Assembly (NCBI GenBank): GCA_045629285.1
Contig: JAZQQY010000052.1
Location: 1 to 64,000, forward strand
Direction: 5' to 3'
From: UBA1723 sp045629285
GTDB lineage: Bacteria; Bacteroidota; Bacteroidia; Bacteroidales; Paludibacteraceae
DNA: 64,000 nt
Translations under genes and position numbers: made by a program
The notes under the pieces: generated by a model
Told to the model about the DNA's origin: nothing
The model's database searches: none
Seen by the model: only the letters and a program-made list of their open reading frames with translations
In this document: one piece after another, positions 16,847-24,687 of the stretch
Position numbering within the stretch: the stretch's first letter is position 1
Layout of the letters: each line of letters starts with the position of its first letter

Positions 16847-18238
16847 TTTTTTATACAAGAAATCACAATTCATAAGCATATTAAAAATTTTTTCATCAGG
16901 ATTATAAGGATCCAATGTAAATACTTCTTCTTTATCCAAAGATGCTTGTGTCCCTTTTCCATCTTCTACCGATTCAACATCAAGATGTTTACGACGAAGA
17001 ATGATTTTCTCAATATACTTTTTGGGAATTAAAGGAACCGTTTTCACTCCATCATGAGGATTACCTACTTGTATTTTTTTGATTTCTCCTTCAGGTATTA
17101 ATTTTACGACTTCTGACTCTTTTCCTGAAGATGAAATATCAATATACTCTGGATAGTAGAGGGGATAGCCATCATATCCTACACCTGCATCATCAAATTT
17201 AAAAATTTCTATTCCCTTTATAATAAGTGAAATTGAGCATTCGTAGAACAAATCCACTTCAGACTTACGAATACGATGAAACGGCCAAAAAAACTTATTA
17301 GGAGATTTTCTGCTAATTTTCGCATGATAATAAGCCTTTTCTAACTCATTAAGAAAAAATTCAAATGTAAAATCGTGAACTAAACGACCGGAACACGTAT
17401 GGAGTCCATCAATAAAAGGGTTTTCTTTTATCTGAATAAAAAGATCTTTAACGTCTTGTCCATTATAAAGATTATAACTTTTTAATGATGTGAAACAATC
17501 AACAACAACATCATCATAATAATATGGTCTATATTCAACACCTTGAATTGAGACAAATCTAGTGTAACTGGGGATTTGTATCACGTATCCTTTTCTAAAA
17601 AATGAAGAAAGCTTTGTTAATACAGCACGAACACTTTGACCGTAATATCTACCTCCATCTCCTCTTAAATCTATAAAAGAAAATTGAAATATTGAATAAA
17701 TTGAGATAGGACATCTTTCTACTATTTCAGAGGAAGAATAACGGCCTTCATCATCATGAATTAATTTCATTCCAACTTTATAACCTGCAGTAGGCAAAAA
17801 AATATAATTTCCATTATATTTTGATTTTCCTAAAAAACCAGACACCCCACTATTATTGAAATCATCCACTTTGGTCCATTCACACCCATTAATCAATTCG
17901 AGTTGCTCTTTAACAGTGGGCATACGCCAACCATTTCCCCAATTAACAAAGGCAGCGTCGTCTTCTAGGTCTAGACGGGGTTTATTATCTATTTTGCCCA
18001 ATTCTTTATCTGTACAATATTTTGTTAAAGGTTTAAAATTTATTCCGTCACACCACTTATATGTTTCAAAATCATAGCGGTCTTTAGAGCGAACCTCTCC
18101 CCACGCAAAATAATCCCCATATTCATAAGGTTTGGTAGCTCCGACATTATATGTCGCCCACTTTATTGAGCTTGGGAGGGCAAGGTCAACATAATCATGC
18201 CCATTAAAATTGCCACTATATAATTTATCCTTTTCCAT
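16832..18238 (-). CDS. Fusion of a FISUMP domain with unknown domain X
   Basis: A 468-residue protein. Residues about 14-206 form a FISUMP module (YVDLALPSSIKWATYNVGATKP, EYGDYFAWGE, VNWGNGWRMPTVKEQLEL, YIFLPTAGY, YYGQSVRAVL) and residues about 209-468 form domain X shared with the downstream gene. Unlike the other FISUMP proteins in the window it has no signal peptide, so it is predicted cytosolic. The ATG at 18238 is chosen; a start seven codons upstream would lie on the predicted -10-like box (TATCTTTG, 18257-18264). Function unknown. The region looks AT-rich compared with rsgA and frr next to it. Confidence 0.7.
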   Translation of the reverse strand: MEKDKLYSGNFNGHDYVDLALPSSIKWATYNVGATKPYEYGDYFAWGEVRSKDRYDFETYKWCDGINFKPLTKYCTDKELGKIDNKPRLDLEDDAAFVNWGNGWRMPTVKEQLELINGCEWTKVDDFNNSGVSGFLGKSKYNGNYIFLPTAGYKVGMKLIHDDEGRYSSSEIVERCPISIYSIFQFSFIDLRGDGGRYYGQSVRAVLTKLSSFFRKGYVIQIPSYTRFVSIQGVEYRPYYYDDVVVDCFTSLKSYNLYNGQDVKDLFIQIKENPFIDGLHTCSGRLVHDFTFEFFLNELEKAYYHAKISRKSPNKFFWPFHRIRKSEVDLFYECSISLIIKGIEIFKFDDAGVGYDGYPLYYPEYIDISSSGKESEVVKLIPEGEIKKIQVGNPHDGVKTVPLIPKKYIEKIILRRKHLDVESVEDGKGTQASLDKEEVFTLDPYNPDEKIFNMLMNCDFLYKKTSMI

Positions 18239-18256
18239 AGCTTTTGAGATAATTCT

Positions 18257-18513
18257 CAAAGATACTCAATTAATTCATAATTCGTAATTCATAATTCATA
18301 ATGCGTAATTGTCGGTACGAGCCGACGCCATGACATGGTCCAGCGGACCAGGTTCGACGAAGTCGACGGTAGCCGATTCCAAAACCAAAATTTGTTTACA
18401 AATTTTCGTTTTTGGTGTCGGTTTAAATGAAATTCGTGGTTAGTTCATGTTCGTTTCCCACGTCAAATTTTTCGAATCATTTTCGGAAATTTACGCTCCA
18501 AATATTTAATGCA
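18257..18513. repeat. Structured ~250 bp repeat, copy 2
   Basis: Same orientation as copy 1 and fills the 301 bp gap between rsgA and the fusion gene. Here four hairpins are perfect: GTCGG / CCGAC, GGTCC-AGC-GGACC, TCGAC-GAA-GTCGA and AAAATTTGT-tt-ACAAATTTT. A related motif (ATTCGTGTTCGTCCCCACGTCG) lies directly against the rsgA stop codon. No open reading frame is present. Confidence 0.85.
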
Positions 18514-18539
18514 AATTCGTGTTCGTCCCCACGTCGAAT

Positions 18540-19472
18540 TTACAATTTTTCGCGATACTTGTTCTCGTTTTCGTCTTCAAGGATATTTAGGTAGCTGGTG
18601 TAGCGACTCTCACTGATGAAATGCTGCTCCACAGCTTCTCTCACTGCGCAACCAGGTTCGTGGGTGTGGGTGCAGTTGCCAAACTTGCAGGATTCTGAGT
18701 GTTTGAATATTTCTGGGAAGAAATGGCCCACTTCGTATTTGTCGAAACCGATGGTGCCGAAGCCTTTCACGCCTGGAGTGTCGATGATGAAGGTGTCTTC
18801 CTCAAGCTGATACATCTCTGAGAATGTTGTGGTGTGCATTCCTGTGTCGTGAACGGTTGAGATTTCTCCTGTTCTGGCTTCAAAATCCGGTGAAATGGCA
18901 TTGATGAGTGAGGATTTGCCCACTCCTGAGTTGCCGCTAAACAGCGTCGTCTTGCCTTTCAACGCATTCTTGACCTCTTCCACGCCTTCGCCAGTAAGGG
19001 CTGAGGTGATATAGCATTTGTATCCGATACTCTCGTACAGCCTCACAAGTGCTTTCATATATTCCGTCTCGTCCTCATCATAGATGTCGCATTTGTTGAT
19101 CACAATCACGGCTGGCACCGAATATGCCTCACATGTGGCGAGGAATCGGTCGATGAAGATTGTCGACGTTTCTGGATGCGCAATCGTCACTGTCAGCATG
19201 GCCTGGTCGACGTTGGCTGCGATGATATGCAGTTGCTTCGACAGATTCGACGGTTTGCGCACGATGTAGTTCTTTCTTTCACAGATATTGCTGATGAGAC
19301 CCTCCGAGTTGGGAAGTTCCTTAAACTCCACGACGTCGCCGACGGCCACTGGGTTGGTGCTCTTGATTCCCTTGATTCGGAAATTCCCTTTGATCTTGCA
19401 CTCCCAAAAGTCGCCGCTCTCTGTGCGCACGATATAGCTGCTACCTGTATTCCTGAAAACTACTCCTTTCAT
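18540..19472 (-). CDS. rsgA: Ribosome small subunit-dependent GTPase A
   Basis: Circularly permuted GTPase that helps mature the 30S subunit. An N-terminal OB-fold (residues 1-65) is followed by G4 (VINKCDIY, about 124-131), then G1 (SGNSGVGKSSLINAI, about 179-193), G3 (DTPGVKGFG), and a zinc site CKFGNCTHTHEPGC near the C-terminus. Length of 310 residues is usual. It lies 68 bp after frr, with a strong hairpin and T run between them, so readthrough or a private promoter is needed. Confidence 0.95.
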   Translation of the reverse strand: MKGVVFRNTGSSYIVRTESGDFWECKIKGNFRIKGIKSTNPVAVGDVVEFKELPNSEGLISNICERKNYIVRKPSNLSKQLHIIAANVDQAMLTVTIAHPETSTIFIDRFLATCEAYSVPAVIVINKCDIYDEDETEYMKALVRLYESIGYKCYITSALTGEGVEEVKNALKGKTTLFSGNSGVGKSSLINAISPDFEARTGEISTVHDTGMHTTTFSEMYQLEEDTFIIDTPGVKGFGTIGFDKYEVGHFFPEIFKHSESCKFGNCTHTHEPGCAVREAVEQHFISESRYTSYLNILEDENENKYREKL

Positions 19473-19490
19473 CCAAAAACAAAATAAAAA

Positions 19491-19514
19491 TGGCGGCGAC
19501 GTATGCCACCGCCA
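19491..19514 (-). terminator. Terminator or attenuator between frr and rsgA
   Basis: On the minus strand TGGCGG...CCGCCA forms a 6 bp GC stem extendable with G-U pairs to 10 bp around an ATAC loop, followed at once by TTTTTATTTTG. It lies 27 bp after the frr stop and 19 bp before the rsgA ATG. Confidence 0.75.
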
Positions 19515-19540
19515 ATTCTTTAATGTTAAGATCTGTGTGA

Positions 19541-20101
19541 TTACACAGTCATGATCTCTTTTTCCTTTGCTGCGAACATCTCGTCAACGCTCTTGATGTA
19601 CTTGTCGTGGATCTTCTGAACCTCGCCCTCTGCATCTTTCTCTACGTCCTCAGCCAATCCGTTCTTAACCTCTTTCTTAAGACCGTCGATGGCGTCGCGA
19701 CGTGCGTTTCTGATACTGATCTTAGCATCCTCTGCCTCAGCCTTAGCCTGCTTAACTAGAGCCTTACGACGCTCCTCTGTTAGCGGTGGAATACACAAAC
19801 GGATCATCTCACCGTTGTTCTCAGGAGTGATGCCAACCTCAGAAGCCAAAATTGCCTTCTCGATCAACGGAATCATCTTCTTATCCCAAGGCTTGATTGC
19901 GATTGTGCGAGCGTCTGGAGTTGTGATTGATGCCACACCTGAAAGTGGAGTCATCGCACCATAGCTGTCAACACGAATTGGATCCAAAATACGTACATTT
20001 GCCTTGCCGGCACGGATGTGGGCGAAAGAATCGTCAAGATGAAGAAGTGCTCCGTCCATCTTGTCCTCAGCCGCTTTATAAAAAGACTTAACGTCTGCCA
20101 T
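19541..20101 (-). CDS. frr: Ribosome recycling factor
   Basis: Splits post-termination ribosomes together with EF-G. The 186-residue sequence shows the family pattern: KMDGALLHLDDSFAHIRAGKANVRILDPI, the helical hairpin and PPLTEERRKALVKQAK. A -7-like box TATCTTTG (20215-20222, minus strand) about 115 bp upstream suggests a long leader. The gene is followed by a terminator-like hairpin and rsgA. Confidence 0.96.
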   Translation of the reverse strand: MADVKSFYKAAEDKMDGALLHLDDSFAHIRAGKANVRILDPIRVDSYGAMTPLSGVASITTPDARTIAIKPWDKKMIPLIEKAILASEVGITPENNGEMIRLCIPPLTEERRKALVKQAKAEAEDAKISIRNARRDAIDGLKKEVKNGLAEDVEKDAEGEVQKIHDKYIKSVDEMFAAKEKEIMTV

Positions 20102-20267
20102 TGTAAAAATGTTTTATATTTTCCTTAATGTTATTTCTCTCTGTAACAAGTTCTTGCACTTGTCAAACCCTGAAATTTGGGTGTTGCAGTTTTAGCAATA
20201 TACACTTGTTAAGGCAAAGATACTATTTTTTTGCATATTGCAATATTATGCAGTAGAAATATTGATG

Positions 20268-20298
20268 ATTGCCTATTCTGTGAAAATCTTTAACTTTG
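20268..20298 (+). promoter_or_regulatory. Promoter for thpR
   Basis: ATTG (one mismatch to TTTG) at 20268-20271, 19 bp spacer, then TAACTTTG at 20291-20298, a full -7 match 18 bp before the ATG. Confidence 0.6.
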
Positions 20299-20316
20299 TG
20301 TCGTTAATTGTCAATT

Positions 20317-20814
20317 ATGTCAAGAATATTCATCGCTATTCGTTTTCCGGAGAATTTCAAGTCGACGCTTGTTGATGTCCAAAAGGAGTTGAAACGTCGT
20401 GGGGTAGAAGGAAACTACTGTCCATACGGCAACATGCACCTTACTTTGGCATTTATTGGAGAATCGTATGATCTGAGTGCGATTCGTAGGGCAGTCAGTG
20501 AAGTTGAGTTTGAACCATTTGAATTGTTGACTGACGCTTTGGATTCGTTCCAGACTAAGAATGGAGCTGTGATTTGGGTAGGTATCAATGAAATAGATGC
20601 TGTCTCTGCTCTTGCTTCTCTATTGCGTGAACGACTTACTGCAAATGGCGTGAAATATAAGTTGACGGAATTCTATCCGCATATCTCTTTGATTAGACAA
20701 CCATCGTCTGTATTGACAGATATATCCGTCAAAACTGCCTCTATGTTAGTTGATAGAATTTATGTTATGAAGTCGGAGCGTATTGATGGCGAATTGGTTT
20801 ATTCGGAGATATAA
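20317..20814 (+). CDS. thpR: RNA 2',3'-cyclic phosphodiesterase
   Basis: Member of the 2H phosphoesterase superfamily; family members open 2',3'-cyclic phosphate RNA ends. Both catalytic HxTx/HxSx motifs are present: HLTL near residue 41 and HISL near residue 122, and the start SRIFIAIRFPE is typical. The ATG at 20317 is used because an in-frame TTG at 20308 would sit too close to the promoter. It is a single-gene unit ending at a bidirectional terminator. Confidence 0.88.
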   Translation: MSRIFIAIRFPENFKSTLVDVQKELKRRGVEGNYCPYGNMHLTLAFIGESYDLSAIRRAVSEVEFEPFELLTDALDSFQTKNGAVIWVGINEIDAVSALASLLRERLTANGVKYKLTEFYPHISLIRQPSSVLTDISVKTASMLVDRIYVMKSERIDGELVYSEI

Positions 20815-20818
20815 AAAA

Positions 20819-20844
20819 GGGTTGCAAACAATTGTCTGCAACCC
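20819..20844. terminator. Bidirectional terminator between thpR and the PD40 gene
   Basis: GGGTTGCA / TGCAACCC 8 bp stem with an inner ACAATTGT palindrome. On the minus strand it is followed by TTTTTTAT, ending the six-gene operon that starts at apbE. Confidence 0.8.
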
Positions 20845-20851
20845 CATATTT

Positions 20852-22381
20852 TTAATGCATTCTGGAAGCTCCTGAAGCTCCGTCTATTTTTTTGTCGGTT
20901 ATCGGAGAACCGAACTTAGCCTTCTCTGCATCCTGTTTTGCTACGACTTCCATATATTCTGCAGTTGAAAATGGCGCTGCTGTCTGTGCAAATTCCGGTA
21001 CATTGTAGCTCTTTAGCAAGTCGGCGTCATGACGTGGATTCAAGCGTGGCATACGGAATGGTTTAGTCGCATTGCCGTTTGCATCGATATGTGTGATGTA
21101 GTTGCGTGCGTAGTTTCCATCCTCACGTTTAGATGCGATTAGCAACCAACGGCTGTTTGTCGACCAACTGTGATAACTGTCGCAAAGTGAAGAGTTTGCC
21201 TCCTTTAGCGGCAAGAATGCGTTTGTCTCCAAGTTGATCAGGCAAACATCTGCACTATGCTCAGTAGGAACCTGCATTCCATACTCTGCACGTGTGATTG
21301 CCAAGAATTTGCCGTCTGGTGAAATTTTCGGAATAGTCGCACTGCTATCTAGTTTTGTTGCCTCGTATACAGTGTCGATCTTGCCCCAGCTGCGAGTCTC
21401 TGCGTCGAATGCAATTCTCAAGATATCATATTTCACACTATCGAATGGCAATTTGTTCTTGTCGTCGTCAGAGCATACAAAGTATAGATGCTTTCCATCT
21501 GGAGCCCACTCAGGGAACGACTCGAATCTGTTCTTGGAACGGATGATATTAGTAATCTCATTCTTCTCGACATCGTAAAGTACCAAATCTCCATGAAGAT
21601 TGAATGTTTCGATCTTGTTTGTCGTCGACGAGTGGAACGACTGCTTGAAGTTGTCCATTGAGAATGCTATCAACGGAAGTGACGGGTGCCATGATGTGAT
21701 TGATGTAGAGTATGGCATATCACCTGTCTTTGTGTCGATCTTGCGAACATGTCCATTGTATGAAAGGATCATACCTCCTTTCTCTCCACGATAGTAGAAG
21801 CTTCTGTTCTGAGAATTGTGACGCTGCACGAAATGACAGTTGACACATCTCTGGATACGGTATCCTGGCTGAGAGTGTGTGTAGTGGTCGGAAGCAAGGA
21901 TCGTTTCCTCTCCTGTCGACAGACAATACTGGTTGACGGACATTTCTCCACTGGCCTGATAGCTTGGCTCGATCATACGGTATGTGACATACTCATCGAT
22001 TGAGTCGCTGCTGACAGTCATAGAAAATGGAGCATAACGAAGATAACCATTGCTTGTCTTTTCGTATACTTCGAAATTGATATCCTTATCTTTGTTTTCA
22101 GAAAGCAATGTTTTCCATTTGTCGATTGGAAAACATACTTTTCCATTGTCTGATGCTACTGAAAAAGTAGTCTTTTCGCCAGAAACCTTGACTACGTAAT
22201 CCTTATTTGCATTGACACAGAAATTCATAGGCAAGATATTGCATGGAATAGTCGTGCCTATATAGCAGTCTGGTTGAATGGGAGCTACTTCTGAACTCTC
22301 TGTAAAAGACTTCGGTGCATCCACTGAACATGCTGACATTAATGTCGCCAGCAAAAACATGATAATATTTGTCTTTTTCAT
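20852..22381 (-). CDS. PD40/TolB-like beta-propeller lipoprotein with a CxxCH motif
   Basis: Predicted lipoprotein of 509 residues (signal peptide ending LMSAC, Cys18). The second half holds PD40-type propeller repeats (SWHPSLPLIAFSMD, SFPEWAPDGKHLYFVCSDDD, TIPKISPDGKFLAITRAEYG, YHSWSTNSRWLLIASKRED). A C-V-N-C-H sequence at residues 179-183 is a canonical c-type heme attachment signature. The substrate or partner is unknown. Its ATG overlaps the DUF6057 stop by 4 bp, so the two are translated together; it is the last gene of the apbE operon. Confidence 0.75.
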   Translation of the reverse strand: MKKTNIIMFLLATLMSACSVDAPKSFTESSEVAPIQPDCYIGTTIPCNILPMNFCVNANKDYVVKVSGEKTTFSVASDNGKVCFPIDKWKTLLSENKDKDINFEVYEKTSNGYLRYAPFSMTVSSDSIDEYVTYRMIEPSYQASGEMSVNQYCLSTGEETILASDHYTHSQPGYRIQRCVNCHFVQRHNSQNRSFYYRGEKGGMILSYNGHVRKIDTKTGDMPYSTSITSWHPSLPLIAFSMDNFKQSFHSSTTNKIETFNLHGDLVLYDVEKNEITNIIRSKNRFESFPEWAPDGKHLYFVCSDDDKNKLPFDSVKYDILRIAFDAETRSWGKIDTVYEATKLDSSATIPKISPDGKFLAITRAEYGMQVPTEHSADVCLINLETNAFLPLKEANSSLCDSYHSWSTNSRWLLIASKREDGNYARNYITHIDANGNATKPFRMPRLNPRHDADLLKSYNVPEFAQTAAPFSTAEYMEVVAKQDAEKAKFGSPITDKKIDGASGASRMH

Positions 22382-24189
22382 TTCTTCAAATCTCCTCCCT
22401 TATAGTTCTTTGTATTTATTTCGTTGTAGAAGTAGTAGTACACGTAAGAACTATTGTGCTTCTTGAATTTCTCTTTGCCTTTCAAACCAGACATTTTGAT
22501 GTCTTTGATAAGCTTCTGTGTGCTTATGGCAAGTTTCTTGTCTACCACTATACTCTTTACCGGGGTAAAGTTGCCCATTAGTTCTGCACAAATACATGCA
22601 GCTTCCTGAATGCATTTTGGTGGGACATGACCGTTGTAGATTTTTGCGGCAATAGGAATATCTCTAATGAACGATTTCAAATCTTTTGCGTAAAGCTCAG
22701 CAAGAATTCTTGCTTCTGCAATCTTAGGGTTGGTGATGCTTTGTCTTTCAGAAATGAAATCTGCTGCAGAATAAGCATGGAACCAATCGTCTTTCTTCTC
22801 AAAATATGATTCGAAATTCTTATACGCATCTCTGTCAGTCAACAATTGTTGCTTGTTTCCTACGTAGGTCCTCCACTCTTTTGCATAGTCGGAATAGATA
22901 CTGCTTGTCTCCAACACTTTCAGATATCGTTCCGCAAGTTCTGGCTCCTCCATCATGATGGCGCATCTCATCATTCGTTTCAAACGACGGAAGTTTTCTC
23001 CTGTCAACTGATAGTACTCCATTGCGTGGAATAGCGACATGCAATAGTTTCCTGTCGCAAATGCGAAATCCTCATAGTGAATCATGTGAGGCATACAGAA
23101 ATTGCTTGTGTTGTAGCTCTCCCATTCTGTAGGGAAGTTAAACATTTCGTCGACTTTCTCATCTTTTGCAATCAACGCCTCCAAGTAGTATGCGTAGATG
23201 TCCTCTGTCGGATGTGCCGTGCTTCTTGCTTCAGCAATCATCTCACTCCAGTTCTCCTCGTTTTCCAACTTCTGCATGAGAAGTGTCTTGTGGAAACTTT
23301 CGTCGTTGTAGCAACATAGTTTTCCAATTACCATGACTACAATAAATGCCAGGCATGGACTAATTAATTTTTTTGCCGACAATTCTGCCTCGTCGTTACA
23401 TCTGTTTGCAACAACAGGGTATGCAATCATAAGCGCCATTGCAACAAGGGTGTAGAAGAAGAATGAACTTGAATGCTGAACGTATAGTGGAGCAAACAGT
23501 GCAATAGAATAAACTTCGTAATGGAGTAGGTTGGATGTCAAGTAGTTGAATCCGAACCATGATGCCAATCCGATTCCTGCCAGCATCATTGCTTTCTTTG
23601 AGTCTCTCTTTACGTATGACGATGCCCCCATCAACATTGCCAAAGGGGAGAATACCCCTATTGCAAAGTAAGAAAACTCTGCGACGACCATCGATAGGTA
23701 AAGAGATATCTTGTTTTGTGTTTGCATCCACCATGTAAGCAACGTAGCGATGAGGCTTCCTAATAAAATCGACATCACGATTGATCCGTCTACCTTATCG
23801 AATATCAGATACTCCAGATTGCAGATAGCTACAAATATTGTAAGTGTAGGAACTGCTGCAAGTCCGATCTTTTTTGCATTCGTCTGTTTCACAATCGCTT
23901 TCAAAAGAATTGCGTAGATGGCTGTCAACGTGGCTGATATAGCAAATGCACCGAAGATCGGAGATATGAAGAATTGTGTTATATATCTTGCCACAAGACT
24001 CAGTGTTCCGGCTCCATACGATAAAATGATTGCACGGAACGGATCACTGTCCAAATATAGCGAATAGTCGGAAAGTGCATACCAATATGGCTGTTCGCAT
24101 ATAGCTGACAATGCAAACATGACAATGAAGAATAATGCGATTGACGCATTTTCAATCATTTTTATACTGAATGTTTTGGCATCTTTCAT
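22378..24189 (-). CDS. DUF6057-type polytopic membrane protein
   Basis: A 603-residue protein with about nine to ten membrane segments in residues 15-300 (for example SIALFFIVMFALSAI, ISPIFGAFAISATLTAIYAI) and a soluble, helical, TPR-like C-terminal half (EEPELAERYLKVLETSSIYSDYAKEW). This layout matches the Bacteroidales DUF6057 family, whose function is unknown. It overlaps the PD40 lipoprotein gene by 4 bp, so the two probably act together at the envelope. Confidence 0.7.
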   Translation of the reverse strand: MKDAKTFSIKMIENASIALFFIVMFALSAICEQPYWYALSDYSLYLDSDPFRAIILSYGAGTLSLVARYITQFFISPIFGAFAISATLTAIYAILLKAIVKQTNAKKIGLAAVPTLTIFVAICNLEYLIFDKVDGSIVMSILLGSLIATLLTWWMQTQNKISLYLSMVVAEFSYFAIGVFSPLAMLMGASSYVKRDSKKAMMLAGIGLASWFGFNYLTSNLLHYEVYSIALFAPLYVQHSSSFFFYTLVAMALMIAYPVVANRCNDEAELSAKKLISPCLAFIVVMVIGKLCCYNDESFHKTLLMQKLENEENWSEMIAEARSTAHPTEDIYAYYLEALIAKDEKVDEMFNFPTEWESYNTSNFCMPHMIHYEDFAFATGNYCMSLFHAMEYYQLTGENFRRLKRMMRCAIMMEEPELAERYLKVLETSSIYSDYAKEWRTYVGNKQQLLTDRDAYKNFESYFEKKDDWFHAYSAADFISERQSITNPKIAEARILAELYAKDLKSFIRDIPIAAKIYNGHVPPKCIQEAACICAELMGNFTPVKSIVVDKKLAISTQKLIKDIKMSGLKGKEKFKKHNSSYVYYYFYNEINTKNYKGGDLKK

Positions 24190-24200
24190 AGCCTCTTTTT

Positions 24201-24677
24201 TTATTTAGCCTCTTTTAGTGATTCGTATAAACCTTCGCAAGCATCTTCAAGAAGATCAAGCACAAGTTCAAAACCATCTGCTCCTCCATAGTATGGATCC
24301 GGAACATAGTCGTTTGTAAAACTTCTGCAATACTCTGTCATCTTGTGAATCTTTTTCGTATGTTCAATAGTCGCAGCGCGATCGTGAAGATCGTCGATAT
24401 TGGTGTTGTCCATTCCAATCACCAAATCAAAATTATCGAAATCGGCGGTCTTGACTGGACGGCTGATGGATGTCACGTTGTAGCCTCTGCGTGATGCGAA
24501 TGAGATCATTCTCGGATCTGCATGTTCGCCTTGATGATAGTTCAAGATTCCGGCAGAGTCAATGTTGAAGTCGGCTGATGCACCTTTTTTTTCAACGATC
24601 TTTTTCATCACAGCTTCTGCCGCTGCTGAGCGACAGATGTTGCCCAAGCATACAAATAATATGTTGTGTTTTGCCAT
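24201..24677 (-). CDS. Low-molecular-weight protein tyrosine phosphatase
   Basis: The catalytic P-loop C-x5-R (FVCLGNICRSAAAE, Cys10 and Arg16) is at the N-terminus and the general-acid motif DPYYGG is near residue 125. Length of 158 is usual. In the family these enzymes dephosphorylate protein tyrosines, often of polysaccharide-export kinases, but no tyrosine kinase is present here. ATG at 24677 is chosen over an upstream TTG. It lies 10 bp after the helicase stop within the apbE operon. Confidence 0.92.
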   Translation of the reverse strand: MAKHNILFVCLGNICRSAAAEAVMKKIVEKKGASADFNIDSAGILNYHQGEHADPRMISFASRRGYNVTSISRPVKTADFDNFDLVIGMDNTNIDDLHDRAATIEHTKKIHKMTEYCRSFTNDYVPDPYYGGADGFELVLDLLEDACEGLYESLKEAK

Positions 24678-24687
24678 ATTCAAAAAG

